Shown: positions 12,425-21,931 of the stretch, one piece after another | Position numbering within the stretch: position 1 is the first letter of the stretch | Layout of the letters: every line of letters starts with the position of its first letter | DNA from: Cerioporus squamosus | Taxonomy: Eukaryota; Basidiomycota; Agaricomycetes; Polyporales; Polyporaceae | DNA length: 24,378 nt | NCBI GenBank assembly: GCA_022592435.1 | Contig: JABYQS010000412.1 | Coordinates: 1 to 24,378, forward strand | Direction: 5' to 3' | The notes under the pieces: model-generated | Told to the model about the DNA's origin: nothing | The model's database searches: none | The model's input: the letters and a program-made list of their open reading frames with translations, nothing else | Translations under genes and position numbers: made by a program

Positions 12425-12536
12425 CCCCAAGTCCGCACAACAGCTGCGGTTGTAACGGTTTTTGGGGCTTCCACCACACCGTTAGACGCATCCCGTAGAG
12501 GCCTCTCCGACCCCCTCACCTAAACCGCAGTCGAGC

Positions 12537-14366
12537 ATGGCTCCAGAACCGTACGGCGTGCTGTACAGCGCGCCCCCCGCGCAATCGCCCTCCTCCTCCT
12601 CCGCAGCAAAGTCGCTAGACGAGCTCCTCACCGCCGACATCAAGTTCGTGCGCGTCCAGTGGATCGACTTCATCAACACGCCGCGCGTCCGCGTCCTCCC
12701 CGCCGCGTACTTCCGCAAGCTGTACGAGAACCCGCACACGCGCGTGGGCGTCGGGATCGCCATGGTCGCGCTGGGCATCGTCGGCCTGAACCTCGCGGAC
12801 GGCTTCGGCGCCGTCGGCGAGTGGCTGTACGTCCCCGACCTCAGCAGCTGGCGGGTGTGCACGTACGCGCCGGGGCATGCGGTCGTCATGGGCTGGTTCC
12901 AGGAGAAGACGCCCGCGCCGGGGAAGGGACTGGACTATGATATGCCGCTTTGCCCCAGGACTCTTCTGCGACGTTTGGTGAGGTGAGTGGGCTTGGCAAC
13001 TCGATCTGCAGGACTGGCATGCTGCGGCCGGACGCCGATCGTTCGCGGAGCTGGGGCGCCTCGGCTTCGCTGAGAGATATCTCGGATTCAGACGGAGGCT
13101 TGGAGCAGCGATGCGCTGCTTTAGGCCTTCACCCTTGAACGTTGCAAATCACTGACGTGCTCACCCTCAGGGAGGCGCAGGACAAAGGGGGCGTGTCCTT
13201 CCTCGTAGGCATGGAGCACGAGTTCATGCTCCTTAGCCAGACGAGCCCCGAACCCGTGTATGTCAACAACGCCGACTGGTCGTGCGCGGCCAAGTTCCGT
13301 ACGGGAAGCGTCGAGACGGTCGTGCTTGAGGAAATTGCGACCTGCTTGCTTGATGCGGGCATCGAGCTCCAGCACTACCACGCCGAGGCGGCACCTGGCC
13401 AGGTGAGGATACGATGGATCACACGCGTGCCATCAGTTCGCTGAAGACGCCTCGTACAGTATGAGGTCGTGACGGGACCACTCCCGCCGCTCGAAGCGGC
13501 CGACGCGATAGTTTTCACGCGCGAGACGATATACAACATCGCAAACAAGCACGGCCTCAAGGCGACGTTCTCACCGCGGCTGCACGCGGACTCTTGTCAG
13601 TTGCTTTCCCTCATGCTTGTCCTTGTCCGGAATCCGCACCGCGAATGCTGACCGGGCTTGATGTTCATAGGCGGGAACGGTGCGCACGTACACATCTCCG
13701 TCCACGGCGGCAAGACCAAAACACGGAAGGAGGACGAGAACCGCGCCCCCCGAATGACACCAACCGAGCGCTCCTTCCTGCAAGGCGTGCTCGAGCACCT
13801 CCCCGCCGTCGTCGCGCTCACGCTCCCGAACGCCGCATCGTACGCCCGCATGCTCGACGGGATCTGGTCTGGGGGCACCACGTCCTGCTGGGGCACGGAC
13901 AACAAGGAGGCGCCGGTCCGCGTATGTGGGCCGGAAGGGCATCTGCACTTCGAGCTCAAGAGCAGCGACGCGACGGCAACTCCACACCTCGCGTTCGCGG
14001 GGATCGTTGCTGCTGGTCTAAGAGGCATCTTGGACGGGGCGTTCTTGACGACGGGCGATTGCCATAAGCCCGCGCATGTGATGAGCGAGGCGGAGAGGAA
14101 GGCGGTCGGGCTTGACAAGGCGTTGAAGCTGCCGAAGACCATTGCGGAGGCGAGGAAAGCTCTTGATTCGGATGCAGGTGTCAAGGGTCTGCTTGGTGCG
14201 GAGTTTGTGGAGAGCTATATCAACGTGAACAAGGTGAGTCTCGACAGTCCGTGGATGAGGTACCTTGCGGTCTTTGCTAATGAGCCTTGCGACACAGTTG
14301 ATGGAGCGGTGGATGGTGGGCAAGGACGAGAAGGATGCCGTTCGGAAACTCATCGAGTATTTCTGA
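12537..14366 (+). CDS. Glutamine synthetase-family protein (class I-like, FluG C-terminal type)
   Basis: Five exons: 12537-12982, 13171-13402, 13460-13595, 13671-14233 and 14298-14366. The introns are 188, 57, 75 and 64 bases, all GT..AG, and the product is 481 residues, normal for the family. The enzymes ligate ammonia to glutamate, or sometimes to another amino or guanidino substrate, through an acyl-phosphate. The N-terminal beta-grasp half includes VRVQWIDFINTPRVRVLP. The catalytic half has the metal-ligand pair in GMEHEF (E164, E166), HAEAAPGQYE (E221, E228), the ATP/ammonia motif GNGAHVHIS (H277) and the C-terminal LHFELKSSDATATPHLAFA. In the last of these the usual arginine of ExR is a lysine, which is one reason to doubt that it is a plain glutamine-forming enzyme. 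All frames join without breaks. It is divergently arranged with the partial paralogue at 1-630 and converges with the G-patch gene. The TATA box lies about 113 bases upstream. Confidence 0.93.
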
Positions 14367-14710
14367 ACCATATAAGTAGCCCGGGCAGCATCGCAGAGCG
14401 TGTAACCTAGAGATATAGAGGCAATTCGGATTGGAGCCTGCTGCCGGTCTAGTTCTTGCGTGGCAACGAACGCCGCTACCATCGCCAACTGCTGCGAGCT
14501 GCTAGCTATCTTGTGCTGGTAAGTATTGCAAGCGCGGTGAAGGTGATCCATCGCTTCCCGTGCACATGTACAGGGTGCCCCTGACTTTACAATATCCATT
14601 GCTGAGGAACATACAGTACTGTACATACCGTGCAAGGTGGTGCCCACAAGTTCCCGCCGAGTCCGAGTCCCCAGCTAAAAGTTACTTGGACATGGTCAGT
14701 ACTTCTTAGT

Positions 14711-14737
14711 GGTATCGGCGCATCTCCAGCCGATACC
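14711..14737. repeat. Perfect 9-base-pair inverted repeat with 9-base loop
   Basis: GGTATCGGC (14711-14719) pairs fully with GCCGATACC (14729-14737). It lies 345 bases past the glutamine synthetase-like stop codon in a convergent intergenic region. It has no T-run, so it is not a typical terminator. It may be a binding site or RNA hairpin in a 3' tail. Confidence 0.65.
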
Positions 14738-14750
14738 AGAGCGTGCGAAA

Positions 14751-14889
14751 GTCGACCAGCCATGACGGACGTCAACTCGAAGTCGACCGCCGACTGTCGA
14801 CCAAGGCCCGTCGACCAGTCGACGCCAACTGTTCACACTTGATGCCGACTGTAGTCAGCCGGTCATGGCACGATAATTGCAACGTCGAC
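14751..14889. repeat. Cluster of six GTCGAC palindromes
   Basis: GTCGAC starts at 14751, 14782, 14796, 14810, 14818 and 14884, and most copies continue as GTCGACC. Six copies in about 140 bases is far above the roughly one per 3-4 kb expected by chance at this base composition. The spacing is irregular, so it is not a simple tandem repeat. Confidence 0.6.
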
Positions 14890-15446
14890 CTTGATGCCCC
14901 TCCCATCCTCAGCGCACGTACGAATTCCACTTTGCTCAGTTTGCTGTTCTTCGACCTACCAGTACTCCTTCCCCATTGCATCGCGTTTGTAGGTGGACTC
15001 TGTGTGTGGAAGCCGCCTCGCGTTCAGCATCTTGAGCTATGTGAATCGAAGAAATGGGAGGCGTGTGTAGGTATTGATTGAGTCACTTACTGCACCTCTA
15101 CTTACTACTTGGCGCCTACAGTGCTCTCCTCTTAGACGGAGCACGCCTGTCCAGCACGGAATGTGGTGGCCCCGTACATGGAAGTCAACATTCCACATCG
15201 AGGGAGCTTACGGACCTACGTCATGGCGTCCGATCCTTCTATATGTGTGGCACCACGAGTACATTGCTCGTTGAAGTTGCAGCGGACACCCATTGGACAC
15301 CCAGCTCAAAACATCGTGTGCGCCAGAAGAGAACGACATGCAACTACGGGTAGACCGTACGAAAGTGAATGCGAAATGACAAGCCATGGCTAGAAGCTAG
15401 GAACACAAGAGGACAAGCTGGGTGACCGCAAGCAGTCGATACGGTA

Positions 15447-17209
15447 TCAACGGTCTGCTTTGCTTTTCTTCTTGTCCTTCTTCCGTTTGCGCTCCTTTGC
15501 CTCATCATCCGACGCAGCCGCAGTATCATCTGCATCGACCACCGCCGTGGAGCTGGCCTGAGCAGCAGCAGCCTCCTTCCTCCTCCGCTTCTCCTCCTTC
15601 CGCCGCTTGCGCTCGGCCTTCTCGTCTGTCGATGCGTCCTCTGCGAGGTCCACACTCGCTGCCGTCTCATCCTCAACTGTCGCCTTCTCCTTGCCCTTCG
15701 CCTTTTTGCTCTTCTTGTCCTTCTTGCGCTCCTCGTCCTTCTTGTCCTTGCTGCTCTTCTTTGGCCGGTCCTCGTCTTCGTCCTGCTCAACCCCGACCTC
15801 TGCAGCAGCCGGGCTGTCTTCAACAACGGTCTCCTCCGCCACCGTCTTCGTCACCGTTGCGGACGTGAACATCGCAGCGAACGAAGAGCGCATGCCGCTC
15901 CCGATGCCTCCAAGTCCACGCCGCTCCTCGACGGTCTCCTCCGCCCGCGTCACCTCCATCCGAAGCTTCGACGCGCCCAGGCCCACGCGCGGACGCTCAC
16001 CGTAGTCGTAGTCGTCCTCAGCAGCGGCAGGGGTGTCCGTCCCAGAGGCGGGCGCAGACGAGGACCCGCCGTAGACGCGTGCGTTGCTCTTGGCGGCGAG
16101 CTTCTCCTTGAAGTAGTCCATGACGCTCTTGCTCGAGACGGTGAGCTCCTGCAGCTTGAGCTGCTCCGTGTCGGCGGGGGTATCTGAGCCGGAGGTGGAT
16201 GTGCTCGGGCCGGGCTCGAAGGGCGTGGATGGGTATGGGGTGGGGGCGGAGGAGGGGTAGCCGGAGATGGCGGGAGAGGGAGAGGGAGAAGGTGAGGCGA
16301 GCCCGAGGATCTCGGCGATTGCGGAGGCGGACTTGGATGCAAGGGATTTGGCGGCCATGTGTCGGCCGCGGTAGGCTGCACGAGGGCTGTGGTTTGGTGA
16401 TCAGCATACGAATGCAGGTTGCAGTGAAGGGGGGGAAGCCGATGGGCGAGAGCATGTGCGACGTGGGGAAGAGAGATACTGCGAGGACATGTACTCACTG
16501 TCTTGAAGGGCCTGCAGACGGAACGGTCGGCGCAGGAGAGGGCGAGGCGGTCTCAGCAGGTGTATTAATCTCTCGTTCCGTGTCGCGCTTCTTCTTTTTC
16601 TTCTTCTCCTTCTTGCTGCTCTCCTCAGCGTCCGAGGTATCCTCCGAAGACTTGCTCTTCTTCCGTTTCTTCTTCCTCTCCTTGCTCTCGTCCTCCTGCT
16701 CGCCCTTCTTGCGCTTCTTCTTCAACTTCTTCTCGCCGTCCTCATGTGCGCCCTCAATCTCTCCATCCGCAGTAGCCTGGTTCTCGGGCTCGACCTTCGC
16801 CGTCGGACGGACAAAACCGTCGATCTTCATCGGCTCCTCCTCCTGAGCCTCGCCGTTCCCGTTCGCAGCATTCAGACGGCGGAGCAAGTTCTCGAAATCC
16901 TTGTTCTGCTTCCACGCCATCCCCTCGGCCGAGTTCTTGTGGTCTGCACCAATACCGAGCATGTCGAGCTTCTGGTTCACGCTGAGGGCCGACGTCCGTC
17001 CCTCGCCGGACACACCCAGTCCGCGCGAGGGGTCCCAGCCAAGCTTGGCCAAGTACGCCGCGCCGAACTTGCTTGCATCTATGTAGGATGACGATGAGGA
17101 TAGGTACGAGGAGGCATGCTAGGTTCTGGAGTCTCGTACCGTTTGCCCATGCCAGGTTGCGCGGGTCATTTGGGATGCGTTGTTTTGTTTTTCGGCCGGC
17201 CAAGCCCAT
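15447..17209 (-). CDS. PXR1: G-patch nucleolar protein, PinX1/Pxr1 (Gno1) homologue
   Basis: Three exons: 17209-17140, 17078-16499 and 16386-15447. The introns are 61 and 112 bases, and the product is about 529 residues. The N-terminus MGLAGRKTKQRIPNDPRNLAWAN is split here for length: MGLAGRKTKQ, then NDPRNLAWAN, both hallmarks of Pxr1. The G-patch follows at about residues 27-73 (AKLGWDPSRGLGVSGEGRTS, then KLDMLGIGADH). Next come a long Lys/Glu-rich region of KKKRKK blocks and, after the second intron, YRGRHMAAKSLASKSASAIA, which resembles the conserved central motif of the family. A second Lys/Glu/Ser-rich tail closes the protein. Family members act in the nucleolus in rRNA and snoRNA 3' processing by activating the DEAH helicase Prp43 through the G-patch, and they can inhibit telomerase. 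The protein is longer than the yeast (about 270) and human (about 330) proteins because of the charged tails. Its start lies head to head with the cupin gene, with about 650 bases between. Confidence 0.92.
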
Positions 17210-17861
17210 GTTGACTAGTTCTCCGGAGACGAGGCAGAGATGGTACTGGTACTCCGGTTGACCCAAGATACGCTCGGCTTGGAGGCACGACCGGGGAGTG
17301 AAGCTGCGGAAGCGCTCAGAATTTTGGGTGACGGCAATCGGCTGTGACCGCTTGTGTGACACTACCGCTTTCAGCGAGGCGCGCGTCTCCGCGTCTCTGC
17401 TCCTGCCACTGCTGCAAGTACTGGGAATGATGTTGTACTCGTCTCTGTTGGTTCTTTGGTCGACAACCAGCCCGCGCGGATTCATCTATCTGTATCCAAC
17501 GAATGGACGCTGCACGCAGACCTCCGGCATCCAGTCTGGCAAGGTTTCAGTAACGTTACTGAAGCACTGTGACTGCTGTGAACTCTCGAGTCGGACACCC
17601 ACCAACGCGAGATTCCAAGCGGAGGCTTTTGTAGCAGAATTACGCTCACGTCTAGCTCAGGGCAGACTAGTCTCACTTGATTCTCACCATGCAACGCCAT
17701 TCGGACGTGGGGAGGACCGCCGAGGCTACGCCGCTGTGCACGGCAACTTCCAGAAGACTCTTGGAGCTTGAGCTCATCGCAGCCCCTCTCACTCAAACTC
17801 AAGCATCGACCCCCACTTTCTGCGCTTCAGCAACCTACGGCTCTCTTCCTCAATCTTCTGC
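17210..17861. other. Shared divergent promoter region
   Basis: This region separates the divergent starts of the G-patch gene (minus) and the cupin gene (plus), and so should contain both promoters. No clear TATA box is seen. It contains an 18-base perfect palindrome at 17546-17563. Open frames here have no recognisable domain. Confidence 0.6.
17546..17563. repeat. 18-base perfect palindrome in a divergent promoter region
   Basis: TTCAGTAACGTTACTGAA equals its own reverse complement with no spacer. It sits about 337 bases from the G-patch start and 300 bases from the cupin start, a position suited to a dimeric transcription factor site acting on either gene. Function is inference only. Confidence 0.6.
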
Positions 17862-18247
17862 ATGGCTTCTATATCCCAGCGTGAGGCTGAGAAGCAAGTC
17901 CGCTCGTGGGGTTTCCCGACAGTCTACACCTGGACAGACCGCCCGTGAGTATACACGCTCCATCTTACCTCCTTGTCGCTCTTCCCTGCAAGGTGATGAC
18001 CTCTATCCGACATCACGCTCACTTCGTTCGTCTTCTGTATGACAGGAATGCACACTATCCCCCACACCGACACAGCGGCTTGACCACCCACCTCATTCTC
18101 TCGGGCGAATTCACGGTCTGCTATCCCGAAGATGACCCCACCAAGAAGGAGACTTTCGGACCTGGGGCGCGCATTGACGTCCCCGCAAACAAGTCGCACG
18201 AGGTGTGGATGGGCAAGGACGGATGCACGTACGTGATTGGGGAGTAG
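17862..18247 (+). CDS. Small single-domain cupin protein
   Basis: Two exons, 17862-17944 and 18046-18247, with a 101-base intron (GTGAGT..GACAG) that splits a proline codon, give 94 residues. The C-terminal two thirds are one cupin beta-barrel. Motif 1 is PPHRHSGLTTHLILSGEFTV (H35 and H37 as metal ligands, followed by the turn SGE), and motif 2 is DVPANKSHEVW with H79. The usual glutamate of motif 1, four residues after the second histidine, is Thr41 here, so metal binding may use three histidines only or be weakened. The N-terminal helix contains REAEKQVRSWGF. Cupins of this size occur as dioxygenases, isomerases and sugar or ligand binders, and no substrate can be chosen from the sequence. 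The start is the first ATG of the only open frame joining the domain. Confidence 0.85.
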
Positions 18248-18675
18248 GTTGGTTGCCGGGGCAGCCCGAAGATCAGGGGATGTCAGGCCACTTGTGCGGG
18301 TTTTGCGCGTTGCCGTACGTGCTCATGTTCTGCACGCGTTCCTTCCTTTGTTCGGCTGACTCGGGCTCGGTTACAGATCGTCCAGAAATACATAGCATAT
18401 ACTCAACCTTGCGGCATGTGGATCGCTATCCCCGCTCCCAGCGCATGGCGCTGCTCAAGGTTAAGGCTTTTGCTGAGAAGGACTCCATTCTCGAGCCCGA
18501 GGAACGGCAACAGTCAACGCGTCGAGGCGTTCTGCGCCTGTCGCAGCTAACTCACACATCCCGCGCTCTCAGTCCTAATGAAACGAATGACGATTCTCAT
18601 GCAACCGATGGTCGTGCGCATACAAGCTGTCCATGATGCTCTCCTCCAGCCAAACCCCGAAAGAAGACGCCAGAT
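18248..18675. other. Intergenic region between convergent genes
   Basis: This holds the 3' flanks of the cupin gene (plus) and the small membrane protein gene (minus). A plus-strand open frame through it has no recognised domain. I see nothing else. Confidence 0.55.
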
Positions 18676-19501
18676 TCAGATAAACCACCACACCGAGTCG
18701 CTTTCACCGGGAGCTCCCGAGATTCCTTGAATGCGCAGGCTCCCCGCGGAGGGCATGAGGACCGGCGAAGGAGGTGTCACGCGAACCTCGAGAGCGCCGT
18801 CTGCGCCGAGCTTGACGAGGTGCGGGACCGACGGGGAGATGATGAGGTTCACCGTCGATGTGGCGGAGTGGCTGCGGCTGGGATGTGCCGCGGGGATTGG
18901 GGCAGCAATGGGAGGGACGGGGCAGACGGGGGTGACGGGGGAGGCTGGGTCCGCGTCGCTCGAGGTGGTGCTGTCCATGCTGGTGTCGCCCTTGCCCTTC
19001 CCATTCTCATCCGCGTCCTCAAGCTCTTTCCCCTCGTACTCGATGCCGAACCTCCTGCCGATACTCTTCGTGAGGGACGTGGAGTTGAACACGCTGCGTC
19101 CGAGAGTCGGTGACGGGTTCTCGACGTCGAGAGTCTTGCGCTCGTGTTTAGTGCGTGCAGCAGCAGGGACGGATGGGCGGGACCGCCAGACGACGAGGAT
19201 GGTGGCGGCGAGCATGGCGGTGATGACCAGGAGAACGAGCACGCCGCCGACGATGACACCTGGTTCACACGAAGAACATCAGCGCAACTCAAATCGACAC
19301 GAAGAACGCAAGGCAACGCACCTGGGGAGAGTCCGAGTTGGGTCATCTTGAGCTTCTCCTCGAGCGGTCTTCCGGCTAAACGAGTGACGGGATCGAACCT
19401 GGTGGTGGACGAGCGGAGGAGATAGAAGCTTTCTCTTTCGCTCGCCCGCTGCCTTTTACGTGCAGCTCACCGAGGCTGACGACGACGGTGGAGGCTGACA
19501 T
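18676..19501 (-). CDS. Small single-pass membrane protein, unknown function
   Basis: Three exons: 19501-19471, 19375-19322 and 19259-18676. The introns are 95 and 62 bases with GTGAGC and GTGCGT donors. The product is 222 residues. A short N-terminus contains AGRPLEEKLKMTQLGLSPG. It is followed at about residues 29-54 by a strongly hydrophobic helix (VIVGGVLVLLVITAMLAA, then TILVVWRSR), which ends in arginines as expected for the cytosolic side. The rest is hydrophilic, rich in Ser, Pro and Thr, with an acidic-lysine patch (YEGKELEDADENGKGKGD) and a more ordered end (VNLIISPSVPHLVKLGADG). There is no signal peptide before the helix, so a signal-anchor topology with the tail in the cytosol is likely. 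I do not recognise the family. An alternative start at 19346 (MTQLGL) would remove the first exon and shorten the protein to about 202 residues. Confidence 0.65.
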
Positions 19502-20398
19502 CGCGATCGAGCCCAGTGGCAGGAGGCAGGAGGCTGTCAATGTCGGACGCGTTCGGCGCTAACGCGTCCTGGTCCGCGGTCACGTGATGGATTTATGTTA
19601 TTTTCCGCAGATAAGGTTCCGGAACCAACAGTTACATGTCGGGCACATTGTTCACGGTAAGTAACCCTTCAGAAGTTCCAAGCTGCAGCTTCAGCTGTAT
19701 CTTCCGACGCCGCATGATAACTCATGTGTTGGAGGCTTGTCAGGGCTTGTCTCCGGACCAATCCATCTTCCCAGTGCGGAGCCGAATCGCTCATGCGCAT
19801 TCGCTCTCATCGGTGATCGTTGTGAGTGATCGTCCAACCCCGTCGCGCGGAGCCAACTCTATTCGCCGAGTCGCCCCCCACTACCGACAGCCCGGTTCCT
19901 GGCCGCATCCCGCCACACTTATCTGCAGTGTCCCGAAGAACATCCGTCCCGTTGAGCATAGCGGCGTGCGGATTGGTCGAGCATCGCGCCATGCAAGGAC
20001 CCGGGATCGCTGAGGCTCGTCGTTGGCGGAGCTGGTGCCAGTGGCGCCCCGACCCCGATGCATTTGGCGGCACATGCGTATGTTCCGAAGGGCAGCGGAC
20101 AGACACCGCAGGTCAATGTCATTTGCAAACACGGCCCTAATGGCATTCGCCGTCCGATATGCCACCTCCGGAGCACCTGAGCAGGATGCCACAGTTCGGC
20201 CATCTAAAGCCATGGGAAAGGCCTGCAAACGTGGTGATGCGAGATGTCGGTCTGGACTGTGCACGGTACGTGATGCTACGACGTCTTACGACGTACGTGC
20301 TTCTCAAAGATTTCCTTGAACCACGGAACAGGAGTATTGACGTCGACATGTGTGCTGTGTGCGTTTGTCACAGCGGGATTGTCGGGCGTAAAGCACGA

Positions 20399-20423
20399 GA
20401 AACATATCCGTTGGATATGTTTC
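20399..20423. repeat. Perfect 11-base-pair inverted repeat with 3-base loop
   Basis: GAAACATATCC (20399-20409) pairs with GGATATGTTTC (20413-20423) around GTT. The stem is AT-rich compared with its surroundings. It lies far from any gene found here, and its role is unknown. Confidence 0.65.
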
Positions 20424-21167
20424 CGCAAGTTGCATGTGGAGGCGCACTGGCGCAGCGCTTCGTCATAAACAGCGCAATCGGGGGCGCAATCTTCCCGGGG
20501 AGTTGTGGTCACACACACTTGCCAGATGACTGAAGTTCTGTGGGTGCATGTATGACCGGGTATTGCAGGGTATCGCCCACGGCATCCTGGCACCTTGATC
20601 CTGGTGAGCACATTCGCGTTCTGGAGTATGTCTTTCTTCAAACGCCACTGACCATCTCTCCGTAACCCTTACTTTGAGCAACAGGGCTCGACTGGCTCCG
20701 GGCTTGGCGTTACTGAGCAGAGTCTCGTCAGAGTCCGATGCGCGTAACCCCATTCCATGTTCAAAAACATCCAGCTGCCAGCGCAAAACGTACGAAGGAG
20801 GACAATGCCGGACGTTGATCGGGGCGCATTGTTGCCGACGATGCCTCCCCAATTCCGTCCGCGACAGAACAGCGTGGAGGAGGCTAGCTTCTGAAGTTTG
20901 TGTGAGTGTATTCTGACAGCTTCCTCGTTACCTGCTCGCTCCAGAAGTCGCGAATGCATTCCTTGCAGGACGTACCGACGGTCGGCGATTCATTGTACGT
21001 ATGCAAGAATACGTCTGTCCGCTGCGGGGCGGCTGTCTGCGCTGCAGGGTAGGCGTACCGTGGATGTCCCTGGTGGCTGGCTTGCACTCAAATTCCGTTG
21101 TGTCGCCTGGCGGGCGTAGTGGACGGGTGAAAGTTCCGTCCTACACTCGCTAGCAATCTCGATCACG

Positions 21168-21191
21168 TTGATCGACATATTGATCGACATG
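21168..21191. repeat. Two-copy 12-base tandem repeat
   Basis: TTGATCGACATA is followed directly by TTGATCGACATG. The two units differ only in the last base. It is probably a small slippage duplication. Confidence 0.5.
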
Positions 21192-21931
21192 CATGTGGAC
21201 CTGTCTTTAGCAGGTCTTAGCAGAGGCGTCCCCGCACGCAAGATACAGGCGACTACCTGCTGCAAGCCTGCAACAGCGTCGGTGACTGAGTCTACGTGAC
21301 CGACATTCAGGGCGGCGCAGCACCGCAACCGCAGAAGAGCAACGAGTGCGTCATGCGTGATCTAGGGTACTTACTGGTGAGCGCATTGGAGCTGATGTTG
21401 TTTTGGTGGTTCCCGGATGGCGTTTCGCCGCGAGGACTGAATGCGGAATGATGGGAGCAGGTCACCGGTGCTTGGACGAGCTTCTGTTGGCCTGGCCACT
21501 CTCACCGGCGGCGAGCACGTGATCGCGAAGAGGACAAGTTCCCATAGCGGCGGAGGCGTTCGACATAGACGCGCCTGCGAGACGGGCGGGAGAGAGAATT
21601 GCCAGATATCCGCCGCCCAAAATCCCCAATTTCTGGATTCCCATCCACGACGACCTCGCACGCTCGGGCGCCCCTCAATTAGCCACGGCATGGAACACAA
21701 GAACGCGTTTCCGCCCCCGCCGGCCGATCTCCCTTCTCCCACTCCCTTCTCCCTGGCTTCCTCCCCGCGAGTATTTCTGGCTCCGTAGCTCCCTTGCGAC
21801 AGGTGCTGCCCCTCTGCTCCCTCTAACACCCTCTCCGGTCCGCTGGCTTACCGACACCCTCCTCGCAGCGCGCCGTCAATCAAGACAACGCCTGCCCAGG
21901 CTAGGTCGACGCGCGGGACTCGGACGCCACG

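Larger units (their letters stand above)
9063..12536. other. Long gene-poor stretch between divergent genes
   Basis: About 3.5 kb lie between the start of the F-box-like gene (minus) and the right glutamine synthetase-like gene (plus), so promoters of both must lie at its ends. The longest open frame (9795-10691, plus, 298 codons) is Ser/Pro/Arg/Cys-rich and matches nothing I recognise. Several other frames look exon-like by eye but have AT-rich third positions, unlike the real genes here. A short perfect hairpin lies at 11982-11998. I see no RNA gene or mobile element. Confidence 0.5.
14367..15446. other. Intergenic region between convergent genes
   Basis: This region holds the 3' flanks of the glutamine synthetase-like gene (plus) and the G-patch gene (minus). 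Two structures stand out, a 9-base-pair hairpin at 14711-14737 and a cluster of GTCGAC words at 14751-14889. I see no further gene or RNA. Confidence 0.6.
19502..21931. other. Long gene-poor stretch
   Basis: About 2.4 kb lie between the start of the small membrane protein (minus) and the DUF6533 gene (plus), so both promoters lie at its ends. Open frames on both strands are short, lack known domains and could not be joined with good splice sites. A hairpin-forming repeat at 20399-20423 and a small tandem duplication at 21168-21191 are the only structures seen. I found no tRNA. Confidence 0.5.

Noticed and set aside
19376..19400. A minus-strand GGTTCGATCCC resembling a tRNA B-box.
   Set aside because: The flanking bases do not form a T-arm or acceptor stem, and the site lies in an intron of the small membrane protein gene.
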